Of a DNA stretch of 64,000 nt, positions 36,090 through 47,651 are shown piece by piece. The notes under the pieces are model-generated. The model made no database searches. It was not told the origin of the DNA and saw only the letters and a program-made list of their open reading frames with translations. This DNA is from G965233625 sp965233625 (GTDB taxonomy: Bacteria; Planctomycetota; Planctomycetia; Pirellulales; Pirellulaceae): positions 620,001 to 684,000 of the forward strand of contig OZ247499.1 of NCBI GenBank assembly GCA_965233625.1, written 5' to 3'. The position numbers and the translations under genes were made by a program. Within the stretch, counting starts at the first letter, position 1. Each line of letters begins with the position of its first letter.

Positions 36090-38882
36090 CTAACGGCCTG
36101 CTTTGGCGCGGCAGTATTTCAGCGCTTTCGCAAAATAATCTTCACCGGGGAACCGCTTGGCGGCGCGTGTGAAAAAGTCCACACCAGCGGCCCACTTTTC
36201 GCCTTCGATAAATGTCTTGCCCCAGATCTGCCAGGTCACCATCAGGTTATGCGTGACGTGCTTATCCGCTGGATACTCCGCCAGCACTTTGTCGTACGCT
36301 GCGGTGGCCTCTGCGAATTTTCCCTGCTTCGTTAAAGCGGCCGCATGTTTGTCGGCGATAAGCCGCGTGAAGTTCGCCATCGAATCCTGATCTGGATGAA
36401 GGTCTGCGGCGACGAGGGCTGCATCGAGCGCTTTGCCGTATTCTTCGGCGTTGTAATGCTGGCGGACCTGCTCTTCGGCGTAAATTGTGGCGACGTCTTT
36501 CAGGTCGGGATTTTGCGGATAAACCTTCCGCAAGGACGATAGAATATTCGCCCCGGCCATCAGCCCTTGCTTATCACGGACTTCGCGCGCCCAGCTTAGT
36601 CCGTAGAAAGCGACGTTATTCCGGAAGTCCGCCTCTGCCGGATGCGCCTTGAGCGCTTTTTGATAAACCGCCAGCGCCTTAGGCCATTCCTTCTTTTCGG
36701 CATGATGCCGCGCCCAACGCACCCAGATGGCGACACTTGCCTGCTGCAGATGCTTATCCTGCGGAAACTGATTAGCAGCATCTTCGTACACGCTGGCAGC
36801 ATTTTGAAACTCGGATTTATCCAGGAAAGACTTGGCCCACTGATCCACGGCGTAATTCCGCAGCTTGGCGGCTTCTGTCTGATCCTTAACGAGCCCGGCG
36901 CCTCGCTTGGCGGCAGCCACGGCGTTGCTGTACTGACCGGCATCAAGATTCTCAACAACTTCGCGACGGACATACGAATCCGCGACGGTACGGATCTTTT
37001 CTATTTCTCCGTGTTCTTTCAGGACGGGCTGAAGCACTTTCACGCCGGCATCAAACCCCGACTGATCCGCCACATCACGCGCCCACTCCTGGGCTGCGTA
37101 GGCCATCCGCTGCTCGAACCTCGCACTTTCTGCCAGCTTGTCAACAGCCAGGCCGTTGACCTTTACTGCCAGTTGATAGTTCTTCTTTTCCAGTGCTTCG
37201 GCGGACCAGCGGACATAGAGATTCTCCCGCCACTTTCGCAGGTCTTCTCTGGCAGCCGCATCAACGTTTTTCAAACCCGATTCTGCCAGCAGCAGCGCCT
37301 TAGCCCATTGGCCCTCTTGAGCGGCGTCTTCACTGGGGCGGATATAGATCCAGGCTTGCATGGCCAGATATTTCCCCTGCGGATCGACCTCCTGTGCCTG
37401 CCGGAGCACATGCACCGCGGCAGCGTCGCGACCTGCTTCCATTTCCGCCATCGCCCACGCGGTGTAAAAGGCGGCGCGGTTGGTCTTCAGCCCTTCGTGA
37501 TCCGGCGCCAGTTCCAGGCCGGCGTTGGCCACTTCCGCAGCACGCTCGTACTTTTTCTCCTTCCAGAGTTTCAGGCTCCAGTTCTGAAAGGTGCTGAGCG
37601 CGTTTTTCACGGCCGATGCGAATTCCCGGTCAATCCGCAACGCGCGGAAATAGTAGCCGAGCGACTCTTCAAACTGACCGGCTTCCGCCGCGGCAACACC
37701 ACGGTTGTAGTACACCACGGCAACAAGGCCCCGCGACGCTATTTCCCGTCGCTGATCTTTGTACCGCTCTGCCACGTAGTCGAACCCGGTCTGCTTCTCA
37801 AATTGCTCGCGGGCCGCCTGCCGGTTACCCGGATCGAAGCCATGCGGACTTGTTGTTTCGACATCAACGTGCGCCGCGCCGTCGTAAACGATCGAAAGCA
37901 CGTGGTCCGGCACTTCAACACCACGCACATCCAGGCCCAGGCGCCGTCCGACAATGGCGTAGATCAGACTGGACGAAACGCAATTGAATTTACCTGTCGA
38001 AAGCACTTTGTTGATTTCTGAATCTGGCAGATGGTAGCCGCCGTCAAACGCATGCCGGTGAAGCCAGCGAAGCAGCGTTTCTCCCAATGCGAATTTCCGG
38101 GCGCCGGCGGTTGCCTGTTTCGCCTTGCTGGTGAGCGTGTCTAGCTGCTCTAGAAACGGCTTGCGTTGCTCAGCCTTCAGAACGCCCGAAGCAATCAGCC
38201 CGGCCTCGGCCAGTGTAAAGTTGTCCAGCCGCCCGTCATCCGCATCTGCCAACAAGGCGGCTTCGTCGGCGGCAAGTGACGTTGACTGCTTCAACCTGGC
38301 AATCACCTTTAAAGCGGCGGCGGGCGATTCTTTGAACGCATAGTTGGTAGGCGGCGCCCCCAGGCGTCCCATCACAGCGATGTCACCAACGGACACCCGC
38401 CCGGCGCCACGCGGCGGTGTGATGCGAATCAACAGAAACCGGGCGCCACTGCTGGGGAGTTTGAACCGTTGGATGGCAGGCTCAGCTTTCAGCACCGCAG
38501 ACTTCAAGGATTTCAGCCCCGCCTGCCCCGGCAGCATGGAACCCAGCAGTTCAATCCTCGCGGGTGCAGCGTCGCCTGATTCTTTCGACAAACTGACGAC
38601 AAGTTCCGCCGGCGCCACAATCGTGTCACTGAAAGATACTTCCACGTCGAAGTCGCCGGTCGCAGGTAATACCGCGGTGGTCGCAGCATCGCCATCGACC
38701 AGGCGTTGCAAGTTGGCGGATGAATCCGCGGCCACTTGCTCCGCAGTGATCTTAACGTCTTCGATCCGCAACAAATTGAGGGGCTGAGCCTCTTCACCAA
38801 GGCATACCGCGGTTGCAGAAAGCAATACGACGCCAAGTACGAACGCGATTAGACCCGTTAATTTCTGTGGGAATGTTTGCAT
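36090..38882 (-). CDS. Secreted transglutaminase-like and tetratricopeptide-repeat protein (930 aa)
   Basis: A signal peptide (GLIAFVLGVVLLSATAVCLG) leads into a beta-rich N-terminal region (about 40-180, F5/8-type-like: LLIRITPPRG and VSVGDIAVMGR). A SirB1/transglutaminase-like core follows: C301 in GKFNCVSSSLIYAIVGRRLGL, H327 in VPDHVLSIV and D340 in AAHVDVETTSP form the Cys-His-Asp triad. From about 395 to the end there are roughly a dozen tetratricopeptide-type helical pairs, most recognisable at YYNRGVAAAEAGQFEESLGYY and KFAEATAAYDKVLAEYP. The enzyme part could be a protease or transferase, with the repeats as a protein-binding scaffold. No partner gene is adjacent. Confidence 0.8.
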   Translation of the reverse strand: MQTFPQKLTGLIAFVLGVVLLSATAVCLGEEAQPLNLLRIEDVKITAEQVAADSSANLQRLVDGDAATTAVLPATGDFDVEVSFSDTIVAPAELVVSLSKESGDAAPARIELLGSMLPGQAGLKSLKSAVLKAEPAIQRFKLPSSGARFLLIRITPPRGAGRVSVGDIAVMGRLGAPPTNYAFKESPAAALKVIARLKQSTSLAADEAALLADADDGRLDNFTLAEAGLIASGVLKAEQRKPFLEQLDTLTSKAKQATAGARKFALGETLLRWLHRHAFDGGYHLPDSEINKVLSTGKFNCVSSSLIYAIVGRRLGLDVRGVEVPDHVLSIVYDGAAHVDVETTSPHGFDPGNRQAAREQFEKQTGFDYVAERYKDQRREIASRGLVAVVYYNRGVAAAEAGQFEESLGYYFRALRIDREFASAVKNALSTFQNWSLKLWKEKKYERAAEVANAGLELAPDHEGLKTNRAAFYTAWAMAEMEAGRDAAAVHVLRQAQEVDPQGKYLAMQAWIYIRPSEDAAQEGQWAKALLLAESGLKNVDAAAREDLRKWRENLYVRWSAEALEKKNYQLAVKVNGLAVDKLAESARFEQRMAYAAQEWARDVADQSGFDAGVKVLQPVLKEHGEIEKIRTVADSYVRREVVENLDAGQYSNAVAAAKRGAGLVKDQTEAAKLRNYAVDQWAKSFLDKSEFQNAASVYEDAANQFPQDKHLQQASVAIWVRWARHHAEKKEWPKALAVYQKALKAHPAEADFRNNVAFYGLSWAREVRDKQGLMAGANILSSLRKVYPQNPDLKDVATIYAEEQVRQHYNAEEYGKALDAALVAADLHPDQDSMANFTRLIADKHAAALTKQGKFAEATAAYDKVLAEYPADKHVTHNLMVTWQIWGKTFIEGEKWAAGVDFFTRAAKRFPGEDYFAKALKYCRAKAGR

Positions 38883-39023
38883 CTTCCATCCGCCTGTTTA
38901 TTCAGTGCCGCCTTCTTTTACTATCGTAACTTATCCGCTTACTAATTGGGTGACCGTCGTAGCGGCATGGCATCGTTCCGTTGCAGATTTTTGGCGTCCT
39001 GATGCTGGCCCTGGTATCATTTC

Positions 39024-40481
<1,458 letters not shown>

Positions 40482-40502
40482 CGCCTGGGACTTGTCGCCG
40501 GG

Positions 40503-43500
40503 CTAAGGTGTCTCCGGCGTCGTATCCGCGAGCACAACGCGGAAGCCGCCGTAGGGATACGTAACCCAGGACTTGTGTGGCAACCGGCACCCGGAGCGAC
40601 AGACGTCGACGGTGTGCATGAAGTGCCCACCTCGCACGACTCTGTTGCCGCCTTCAGCCGGGCCTTTTGGGTCAAAGACGTCGCCGTCCGCGTAGTAATC
40701 GCTCTCAAAAACGTCGTTACACCATTCGAGGCTGGAGCCGTACATATCATACAGGCCGAAGGCATTGGGCAACTTCCCCCCGACGACCGGCGGTTCATCC
40801 CCGGCATTGCCTTTGTGCCACGCGTACTGGTCAATTTCTGACGCGCTATCGCCGAAGTACCACGCGGTATCGGTGCCTGATCTGGCCGCATATTCCCACT
40901 CAGCTTCGGTCGGCAGCCGGTATCCCGCTGCGGTGAAGTCCGCCACATAGTTAACGCCTTCTTTTTTGTAGCACTCGGCACGACCTTCCAGCTTGCTGAG
41001 TTTGTTACAGAATTCAACCGCGTCGTTCCAGCGGATCATACCAACTGAAAGATTCTTATCGCCCTTCTTAATGCTTGGGTTAGATCCCATCACCTGTTCA
41101 TATTGCTGCTGAGTTATCTCGTGAGCACCCATATAAAAAGGCTTCGTAATTGTAACCTTTCGCCGCGGCGTCTCATTATTAGCTTCCGTATTACCCAGCG
41201 CTTTGTTGATCACGTTAACCAGTTCTGGCGGCGAGCCCATCTGGAAATCACCGGGCGGAATCAGGCGGAAAGCTGCGTTGAGTGAGTTGATGTATTCCGG
41301 TTTGAGACTGTTTCCGCGGACATACGCCGCTTGCCGCTGCTTCGCTTCCACCATCTGCATCGCCGCCTGAGCGACGCCAATAGGTTTGCCGCCGGGCGAA
41401 AATCGCGAGTCCAACTGCGCGGTAGGCAGCATGCTCTGCACCCAGGCGACACCGGCCCTGGTCACTTTGGTGTCATCAACATTTAGTTCCTTCAACTTGG
41501 ACTTTTGCAGGGCAATCAGCCCATCGTCCGTGACGGCGGTGTCGCTGACATCGAGAATTTCAAGCGTTACGATCGACGCGATCTGCGGCATGGCCGCATC
41601 TGTAACGGTGCTTCCGCTGAGATTCAGTGCCCGCAATTTTTTGATTCCCGCGATACTGACAACTTCTTCCTCCGTAAGCGCGGTTTTGCCCGGCAGGCTG
41701 AGTTCTTCGAGTGCGGGAAAGGCGGCGAGATGACCGATAGCCTCCGGTGACAGAGCATTGTCAGCCACAAGCAACGACTTGAGTTCAGGCAGTTGCTGCA
41801 AGTGCTTTACGCCCTGGCTAGTAACCGCACAGCCCTCGAGCGAAAGCGTATTCAGTCCTTTGGCCGTTGCGAGCGAACGCATCGCATCGTCGTTAAGCGG
41901 TGTATCTTCAAATGCCAGCCTATTCAGTGCCGGCAGAGTCGCGATCTTCCCGATCCCTGCCGCCGTAATGCGGCCGTTGGTAATCTGCAGCCCCTGTAAC
42001 GTACGGAGCTTTGCGAGCTGTGACAGACTCTCGTCATCAGCCACGGTGACCTTACCATCCAAATGAATGTCCGGTGATTGTTTCAATTGCGAAATCAGAT
42101 CGATTGCCTGTAAAAATTTCTCGCCTGATCCATGCGCCAATGCGATGCGGTTCATCTTGAAACGCCCAGCGGGCAGTTTACTCAGCGTGGCGATAATCTG
42201 ACTTTCTTCAACTTGCTTAACAACGACGTGTCCCTTATGAGAAACAACAAAAATCGCTACCCGGCGTTCGATGGGCGGCTGCACTTCAACAATCATCACC
42301 TGCCCGCGGCGCAGAGAAAATTCAGGCTGCGAAATCGCCACGCCCGTCGTCTGCGCCTCTTCGATTTCCACGCGGAAGTCACCCGTGTAGTAGGCCGTAG
42401 AAGCCGGTCGGTCGCCCACGCGGAACTGATCGACCCGGTGACCGTTACGTGTCACACTGACAACTGCTGACGGATCGTAACTCTGCACAATCAGATCGCC
42501 CGTATCCGTCCACAGCCATGCTGCGTAACCGGCGAGCCCCGCCACAATTAGCAACAACAGTCCTACAACAGCGTTGCGGAAGAACCGCTGCCGTTCCCGG
42601 CGTCGTAGCCGGGATTCAAGCGAATCGAACAGGTCATGCGTGATCGCCGATACATCCGCCGCGCCGGCGATTGTCGGCTGGCTAGACGCCCGCGCCGCAG
42701 GTTCATCCAGGGGCGTCGTATCTGTGGCGGTGGGATCTTGAATATGCGCGCGGATGGCTTCTTTGAGATCCGCTGCCGACATGCGGTTGGCGGGATCTTT
42801 CGCCATGGCGCGGACGCAGATGCCTTCCATCGCGGGGTGAATCTCTGGATTGATGCTCCGTGGTTTCGGCGGATCTTCCGAGAGAATCATCACCAGCAGT
42901 TTAGCCAGCGGCCCCTGAAAAGGCGGATGCCCGGTAAGCATCTGGTACATCACGACGCCCAGCGCGTAGACGTCGCTGGCTTCGCCAATGGCCTCAATGT
43001 CACCTTCCACCTGTTCGGGCGACATGTATGCCGGACTACCAATGAGGGCGCCGGGCGCTGTGAGCTGCGTTGACTGCTCAACGCCTGATCTGGCCAGACC
43101 AAAGTCCATTACGAGCGGCTCGTTGCGGCCGTCGATCATGATGTTGGCGGGCTTTAGGTCACGATGCACCACGCCGGCAGCATGTGCTTCTTCAATAGCG
43201 CCGGCCAGCTTGAACATCACCGCCGCCACGGCCCCGGGCGGCAGGGGTCTGCGGTCGGCAAGGTATTCATTCATCGCGCGGCCATCGATATAGGCCATTG
43301 CCATGAAGTGCTGCCCATTTACCTCACCCGCTTCATAGACGGGGCAGATATTCGGATGCCGCATCGCGGCCAATAGACGCGTTTCGCGTTTAAAGCGGGC
43401 GACGCCTGTCGCGTCTTCTTCCCGCAGGAAGGGAACTTTGATCGCGACTTTTCTGTCGAGCTTCGTATCATGGGCCAGATAAACGGCGCCCATGCCTCCT

Positions 43501-43901
43501 TGACCCAATTTGCGAAGGATCTGGTATTTTCCGAATTCCTTAGGCAGTTCTACTTTTTCACGTCGCGGAGGTTTATTGGCCAGCGTTTCCTTATTTCCCG
43601 CCGGAGGCCGGACATCGGGCTGCGTTGCGTCCGCGCGTTCCTGCGTGTTGTCAAACACCTGTTGAATCTCTGTGTGGTACCGCGGAAATTCCGTCTCGTA
43701 GTCAGACATCTGCGGAGACTCGCCCGCTTTCCGCCGGTACTCGACGTCCAGTTCCAGCAGATACGTAAACAGCTGGCGTCGCTGATCACCCTGCCAACCT
43801 TGCAGGAACGAACCAATGGCAGGCTTCTTGCCCGCAATCCAAAGGTCTTCGTATTCATCGCAAGCAAGATTGATGCGATCCAGTGGCGATTGATTATTCA
43901 T
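40503..43901 (-). CDS. Receptor-like Ser/Thr protein kinase with leucine-rich repeats and FGE/SUMF1 domain (1132 aa)
   Basis: A cytoplasmic N-terminal region (1-120) precedes a Hanks-type kinase domain (about 123-390): glycine loop GQGGMGAVY, VAIK with Lys155, HRDLKPAN at 246-253, DFG at 266-268 and SPAYMSPEQ. One membrane segment follows at 442-464. The outer part has a PEGA/beta region (about 465-600), leucine-rich repeats (about 605-825, units such as LRALNLSGSTVTDAAMPQI) and a C-terminal FGE/SUMF1-type domain (about 895-1125) with GAHEITQQQYEQVMGSNPS, RLPTEAEWEYAARSG and VVRGGHF. This kinase-plus-FGE layout is common in planctomycetes. The outer domains are probably sensors; the targets are unknown. 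FGE-type formylglycine synthesis is not implied. Confidence 0.9.
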   Translation of the reverse strand: MNNQSPLDRINLACDEYEDLWIAGKKPAIGSFLQGWQGDQRRQLFTYLLELDVEYRRKAGESPQMSDYETEFPRYHTEIQQVFDNTQERADATQPDVRPPAGNKETLANKPPRREKVELPKEFGKYQILRKLGQGGMGAVYLAHDTKLDRKVAIKVPFLREEDATGVARFKRETRLLAAMRHPNICPVYEAGEVNGQHFMAMAYIDGRAMNEYLADRRPLPPGAVAAVMFKLAGAIEEAHAAGVVHRDLKPANIMIDGRNEPLVMDFGLARSGVEQSTQLTAPGALIGSPAYMSPEQVEGDIEAIGEASDVYALGVVMYQMLTGHPPFQGPLAKLLVMILSEDPPKPRSINPEIHPAMEGICVRAMAKDPANRMSAADLKEAIRAHIQDPTATDTTPLDEPAARASSQPTIAGAADVSAITHDLFDSLESRLRRRERQRFFRNAVVGLLLLIVAGLAGYAAWLWTDTGDLIVQSYDPSAVVSVTRNGHRVDQFRVGDRPASTAYYTGDFRVEIEEAQTTGVAISQPEFSLRRGQVMIVEVQPPIERRVAIFVVSHKGHVVVKQVEESQIIATLSKLPAGRFKMNRIALAHGSGEKFLQAIDLISQLKQSPDIHLDGKVTVADDESLSQLAKLRTLQGLQITNGRITAAGIGKIATLPALNRLAFEDTPLNDDAMRSLATAKGLNTLSLEGCAVTSQGVKHLQQLPELKSLLVADNALSPEAIGHLAAFPALEELSLPGKTALTEEEVVSIAGIKKLRALNLSGSTVTDAAMPQIASIVTLEILDVSDTAVTDDGLIALQKSKLKELNVDDTKVTRAGVAWVQSMLPTAQLDSRFSPGGKPIGVAQAAMQMVEAKQRQAAYVRGNSLKPEYINSLNAAFRLIPPGDFQMGSPPELVNVINKALGNTEANNETPRRKVTITKPFYMGAHEITQQQYEQVMGSNPSIKKGDKNLSVGMIRWNDAVEFCNKLSKLEGRAECYKKEGVNYVADFTAAGYRLPTEAEWEYAARSGTDTAWYFGDSASEIDQYAWHKGNAGDEPPVVGGKLPNAFGLYDMYGSSLEWCNDVFESDYYADGDVFDPKGPAEGGNRVVRGGHFMHTVDVCRSGCRLPHKSWVTYPYGGFRVVLADTTPETP

Positions 43902-44063
43902 GCGTCTGAATGTTCATTCAGTGTTGTGCGACAAGGGCTTGCGTACGCTTGCATTGCGAGTGTCCATTCTCACCTGGAAGGATTACAGTAGAAACTTTCC
44001 CCGCAGCCAATCCATGCGTGAAAAGGCATGCGTAAAAGTTAAAAGAACGGCGAGCCTCTTTCA

Positions 44064-45638
44064 ATGAATCTACGAACAATGGCAACCCTTGCCGCGATCA
44101 GCCTGCTATTCGTTTCAAGCGTCTACGCTGATGAACATGAGCAGTGGCCACAGGCGGCTGGACGTGGCGACTTCGTTTCGACGCAGCCGGGCCCTGTCAA
44201 ATGGAGTGTGGCCGCCGACCGCAATATTGCGTGGCGCGTCACATTACCTGAAACCGGACAGAGCACTCCGGTGGTGGCTGCCGGCAAAGTGTTTTTCACG
44301 ACGCTTAAGCCGGTCGAAGCGGACGCTTCGCTGGGAAAAGATATCATTGCTTGGTGTTGCGACGCGGGGAATGGCGCCGTGCTGTGGAAGTGTGAAATCT
44401 CCGGCAAGCATTCGCTGCGTCTTTCCGGCTGTTTCAGTGATAGCAGCGCTCCGCCTGCGGTCTGCGACGGGCAACGGGTGGTGTTTGCCAATGCGTCTGG
44501 CGGCATTGCCTGTTTTGATCTGGATGGCAAAGCACTTTGGCAACGCGATTTTCTGACCGTGGGCCGCACGTTGCCATTTCTACATAACGGCTGCGTGGTG
44601 CTTACACGGCAGATTTACCCGCCAGAGCCGGACGGCAACTTTCCGCACAAATACAAAGACTCGCCAGCAGAGAAGTGGACCCAGCTACACGCCATCGACC
44701 TGAAGTCAGGCGAAGACCGTTGGACAACCCGCTGCGGCGTGAACATGGGCTGTGCAGTTTTGCCCCAGAAACGCAAAGATGGCCGCGATGTAGCCGTTGT
44801 GGGCCGTGGCGGCGGGCACGGACCACCTGAGAAGCCGGACGGGATTTCTTTGGTGGATCTGGCAGATGGCAAAACCTTGTGGACGCTGCCCCTGGATGGA
44901 TTTATGGCGACCATGAGCTACCGCATCCGCGACAATGTAGTTCACATCTTTCACAAGGGCGAACACCTATCGATTGACGCCGGCACAGGCAAGATCCTAC
45001 AGCGCACCTCCATTGTCGATCGTGTTGCGGTCCGCCGACGGGTGCATGGTGGCTGGGAAAACGCTGTGCAGTCGATTCCCGCGGCCGGTAATCGCATGAT
45101 TACGCAGACGTCCAACTTACTCATCGGGCCCTACCACTACTTCCGCAGCTATACGCGGCCCTGGCTGGGCAGGGTGCATGTAGAAACTGGTGAGGTTGAA
45201 TATTTGGAGCTGCCACTGCAAGTCGCCCGCACAGAGGGCGGTAAAGAAACCTTTCAATGGTTTACGCCGCCGGCTGGTAGTGCGAAGGGCAAGGATAAGC
45301 AAGCATTGAAGACACAGGCTCTTGCAGCCAATAGTATGAAGAACTCGCGTGGCCTGGTTGTGATGGGCGACAAGCGTTCGCGTGGCAACGGCTGGGGGCA
45401 TGTTGCTTCGCCGACACCGTCCGTCGCCGGTGAACATCTCTATGTGCCTGTTCAGAATGGCACGGTCTATGTCATCCGCTGGCAGGCGGAGAGATTGGAT
45501 GAAAACGCGATCGCTGCCATCAATGACTTAGGGCCGGCTGGCGAAGCCTACACACGGGCAAGCATCTCATTCGCACATGGTAAAGCGTTTGCACACACCA
45601 TCCGCGAACTGATCTGCATTGCCAAACCAGCCCAATAA
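44064..45638 (+). CDS. Secreted PQQ-type beta-propeller protein
   Basis: This 524-residue protein has a signal peptide (TLAAISLLFVSSVYA) and about seven propeller blades. Each blade has the PQQ-like pattern G-x-x-x-W: GNGAVLWKCEI, LDGKALWQRDF, SGEDRWTTR and DGKTLWTLPL are clear examples. The opening EQWPQAAGRGDFVSTQ resembles the WPQWRGPxRDG start of planctomycete PQQ-like propeller proteins. These proteins usually lack bound PQQ and are of uncertain function. The gene lies 162 bases from the divergent kinase gene and 127 bases before the cyclase operon, on the same strand as the latter. Confidence 0.85.
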   Translation: MNLRTMATLAAISLLFVSSVYADEHEQWPQAAGRGDFVSTQPGPVKWSVAADRNIAWRVTLPETGQSTPVVAAGKVFFTTLKPVEADASLGKDIIAWCCDAGNGAVLWKCEISGKHSLRLSGCFSDSSAPPAVCDGQRVVFANASGGIACFDLDGKALWQRDFLTVGRTLPFLHNGCVVLTRQIYPPEPDGNFPHKYKDSPAEKWTQLHAIDLKSGEDRWTTRCGVNMGCAVLPQKRKDGRDVAVVGRGGGHGPPEKPDGISLVDLADGKTLWTLPLDGFMATMSYRIRDNVVHIFHKGEHLSIDAGTGKILQRTSIVDRVAVRRRVHGGWENAVQSIPAAGNRMITQTSNLLIGPYHYFRSYTRPWLGRVHVETGEVEYLELPLQVARTEGGKETFQWFTPPAGSAKGKDKQALKTQALAANSMKNSRGLVVMGDKRSRGNGWGHVASPTPSVAGEHLYVPVQNGTVYVIRWQAERLDENAIAAINDLGPAGEAYTRASISFAHGKAFAHTIRELICIAKPAQ

Positions 45639-45765
45639 CGCTGTGTGAAGATACGCCATGAAGCTGTACATCGCGGTAAATGGCCGATAAAGTAGACTGG
45701 TAAAGTAATTGCGGTTGCACGCCATTCCGCTTCCGTTTCACTTCGTCTATCGTCCGGCTGTTTTT

Positions 45766-47640
45766 ATGATCGACGCACAACGCTTGCACGATGCCTACTG
45801 CACGGCTCGCGACGATCTGCTTGCCGCCCGCGAGCCGGCAGGGCACTGGATCGGTGCGTTGGCGGCGTCTGCATTGTCGACCGCGACAGCAGTGAGTGCA
45901 TTATCACTTGTCGATAAGCACACGGGCCAGGCACAGCACAAGAAGCTAATCGAAGGCGGTATCCGCTGGCTGGCGAAACGGCAGAACGCGGATGGTGGTT
46001 GGGGCGACACGACGCTGAGCTATTCCAACATTGCCACCACCATGCTTGTGCGGGCGGCGTTGCATCTGGCGGATCAGGCAGCCGGACATTCTGAATTACT
46101 GGATAAGGCAACTTCCTATATCGACAAGCAGGGCGGAATAGCTGGTTTAAGAAAGCGTTACGGCGTCGATAAGACGTTCGCCGTGCCAATTCTGACGAAT
46201 TGCGCGCTGGCGGGGCTGGTGTCCTGGAAGGATGTCCCGCCGTTGCCGTTCGAGGCGGCTGTGGTGCCGCAACGCTTTTACCGGTTCATGCAACTGCCCG
46301 TTGTCAGCTACGCCATTCCCGCCTTGGTGGCCATCGGACAGGCAAAGTATTTTCACCAGAAACCACTGCCACCCGTTTCGTGGCTGCGTCGCGCATCCGT
46401 AGAACCAAGCCTGCGGGTGTTACGCAGAATGCAGCCTGCCAGCGGCGGATATCTGGAGGCGACGCCCCTGACCAGTTTCGTGGTGATAAGTCTGGCAGCC
46501 ACTGGACGTGAGCAGCACGAGGTAACGCGGGCCGGCGTGAAATTCCTGTGCAATTCCGTGCTGGAAGATGGCAGTTGGCCGATTGACACCGATCTTGCCA
46601 CCTGGAATACAACGCTGGCTATCAATGGATTGCACGCGAGCGGTGAAGATGTGGGATCGCTGCAATGCTTCGACTGGCTATTGAGCTGCCAGCATACGCA
46701 GCGTCATCCTTTCACCGGGGCCGATCCAGGCGGCTGGGGCTGGACAGATCATTCCGGCGCGGTGCCCGACGCAGATGATACGCCCGGTGCGCTGCTGGCA
46801 TTGGACGCCTGGCGTCAATCTTCGCAGATTACGGATACGCAACGCCAGCAGGCGGAAACCGCTGCGATTGCCGGGGCGAAGTGGCTGCTTGGGCTGCAAA
46901 ACCGCAACGGCGGCTGGCCGACCTTCTGCCGTGGCTGGGGGAAACTACCATTTGACCGCAGCGGCGCCGACCTCACGGCCCACGCTTTACGGGCGCTGCA
47001 CGTCTGGCAAGAGACACTTTCGCCCGCTATCGCCAGAATTCAGGTAACAAAAGCGATCCAGAAGGGCATGAAGTATCTGGAACGCGAGCAACGCGCTGAC
47101 GGCTCGTGGATACCGTTGTGGTTTGGCAATCAGGATCACCCGGAAGAAGAAAACCCGGTTTACGGCACCGCCAAAGTGCTGTGTGCCTACCGGGATCTGC
47201 AACAGACCGAAACAATTGCGGCCCAGCGAGGTTTAGAATTCCTGGCGAACTGTGCGAACGAAGATGGCGGCTGGGGAGGGAAGTCGAGCAGCGTTGAAGA
47301 GACCTCACTGGCCGTTGAAGCTCTCACCACATTACGCCGGAGAACGCGGCCGGAAGATACCGCGCCCGACGACCGGATTTCCGCTGCGATGGTAAACGGA
47401 ATAAACTGGTTAGTCCGGGCAGTGGGGGAAAAACACCATCTGGAATGCTCGCCAATCGGGTTTTACTTCGCTAAGTTGTGGTATTATGAGAAGTTGTACC
47501 CGCTAACATTTTCAGTATCCGCCCTGGGGCAGGCTTCCCGCCTTTTCCCACCCGCACCTCATGGCGATGCTGCTGCACCGACTCAAGATTCTGCCCCACA
47601 AGACACAGCAGCCGGCACAGCGCCGCTTCCCAACACTTAG
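45766..47640 (+). CDS. shc: Class II triterpene cyclase, squalene-hopene cyclase-like
   Basis: The ATG at 45766 (MIDAQRLHDAYCTARDDL) gives 624 residues, within the usual 620-720 range. The alpha/alpha barrel shows repeated QW motifs such as QNADGGWGDT, EDGSWPIDTDLATWNTTLAI, RNGGWPTFCRGWG, QRADGSWIPLW and NEDGGWGG. The protonating motif DADD is at residues 335-338 in VPDADDTPGALLALDAW, as in squalene-hopene cyclases (DxDD). The substrate is probably squalene or another linear isoprenoid, and hopanoid-like products are likely, but the sequence cannot settle it. It is the first gene of an operon with an isoprenyl diphosphate synthase fusion whose start is 11 bases past its stop. No squalene synthase (hpnCDE) is present in the window. 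Confidence 0.88.
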   Translation: MIDAQRLHDAYCTARDDLLAAREPAGHWIGALAASALSTATAVSALSLVDKHTGQAQHKKLIEGGIRWLAKRQNADGGWGDTTLSYSNIATTMLVRAALHLADQAAGHSELLDKATSYIDKQGGIAGLRKRYGVDKTFAVPILTNCALAGLVSWKDVPPLPFEAAVVPQRFYRFMQLPVVSYAIPALVAIGQAKYFHQKPLPPVSWLRRASVEPSLRVLRRMQPASGGYLEATPLTSFVVISLAATGREQHEVTRAGVKFLCNSVLEDGSWPIDTDLATWNTTLAINGLHASGEDVGSLQCFDWLLSCQHTQRHPFTGADPGGWGWTDHSGAVPDADDTPGALLALDAWRQSSQITDTQRQQAETAAIAGAKWLLGLQNRNGGWPTFCRGWGKLPFDRSGADLTAHALRALHVWQETLSPAIARIQVTKAIQKGMKYLEREQRADGSWIPLWFGNQDHPEEENPVYGTAKVLCAYRDLQQTETIAAQRGLEFLANCANEDGGWGGKSSSVEETSLAVEALTTLRRRTRPEDTAPDDRISAAMVNGINWLVRAVGEKHHLECSPIGFYFAKLWYYEKLYPLTFSVSALGQASRLFPPAPHGDAAAPTQDSAPQDTAAGTAPLPNT

Positions 47641-47651
47641 AGGACGCAGTT

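Noticed and set aside
36642..38021. Long plus-strand reading frame (459 codons) opposite the TPR protein
   Set aside because: It lies fully antisense to a gene with a signal peptide, catalytic triad and repeats. Its own sequence has no family feature; long antisense frames are common in GC-rich coding DNA.
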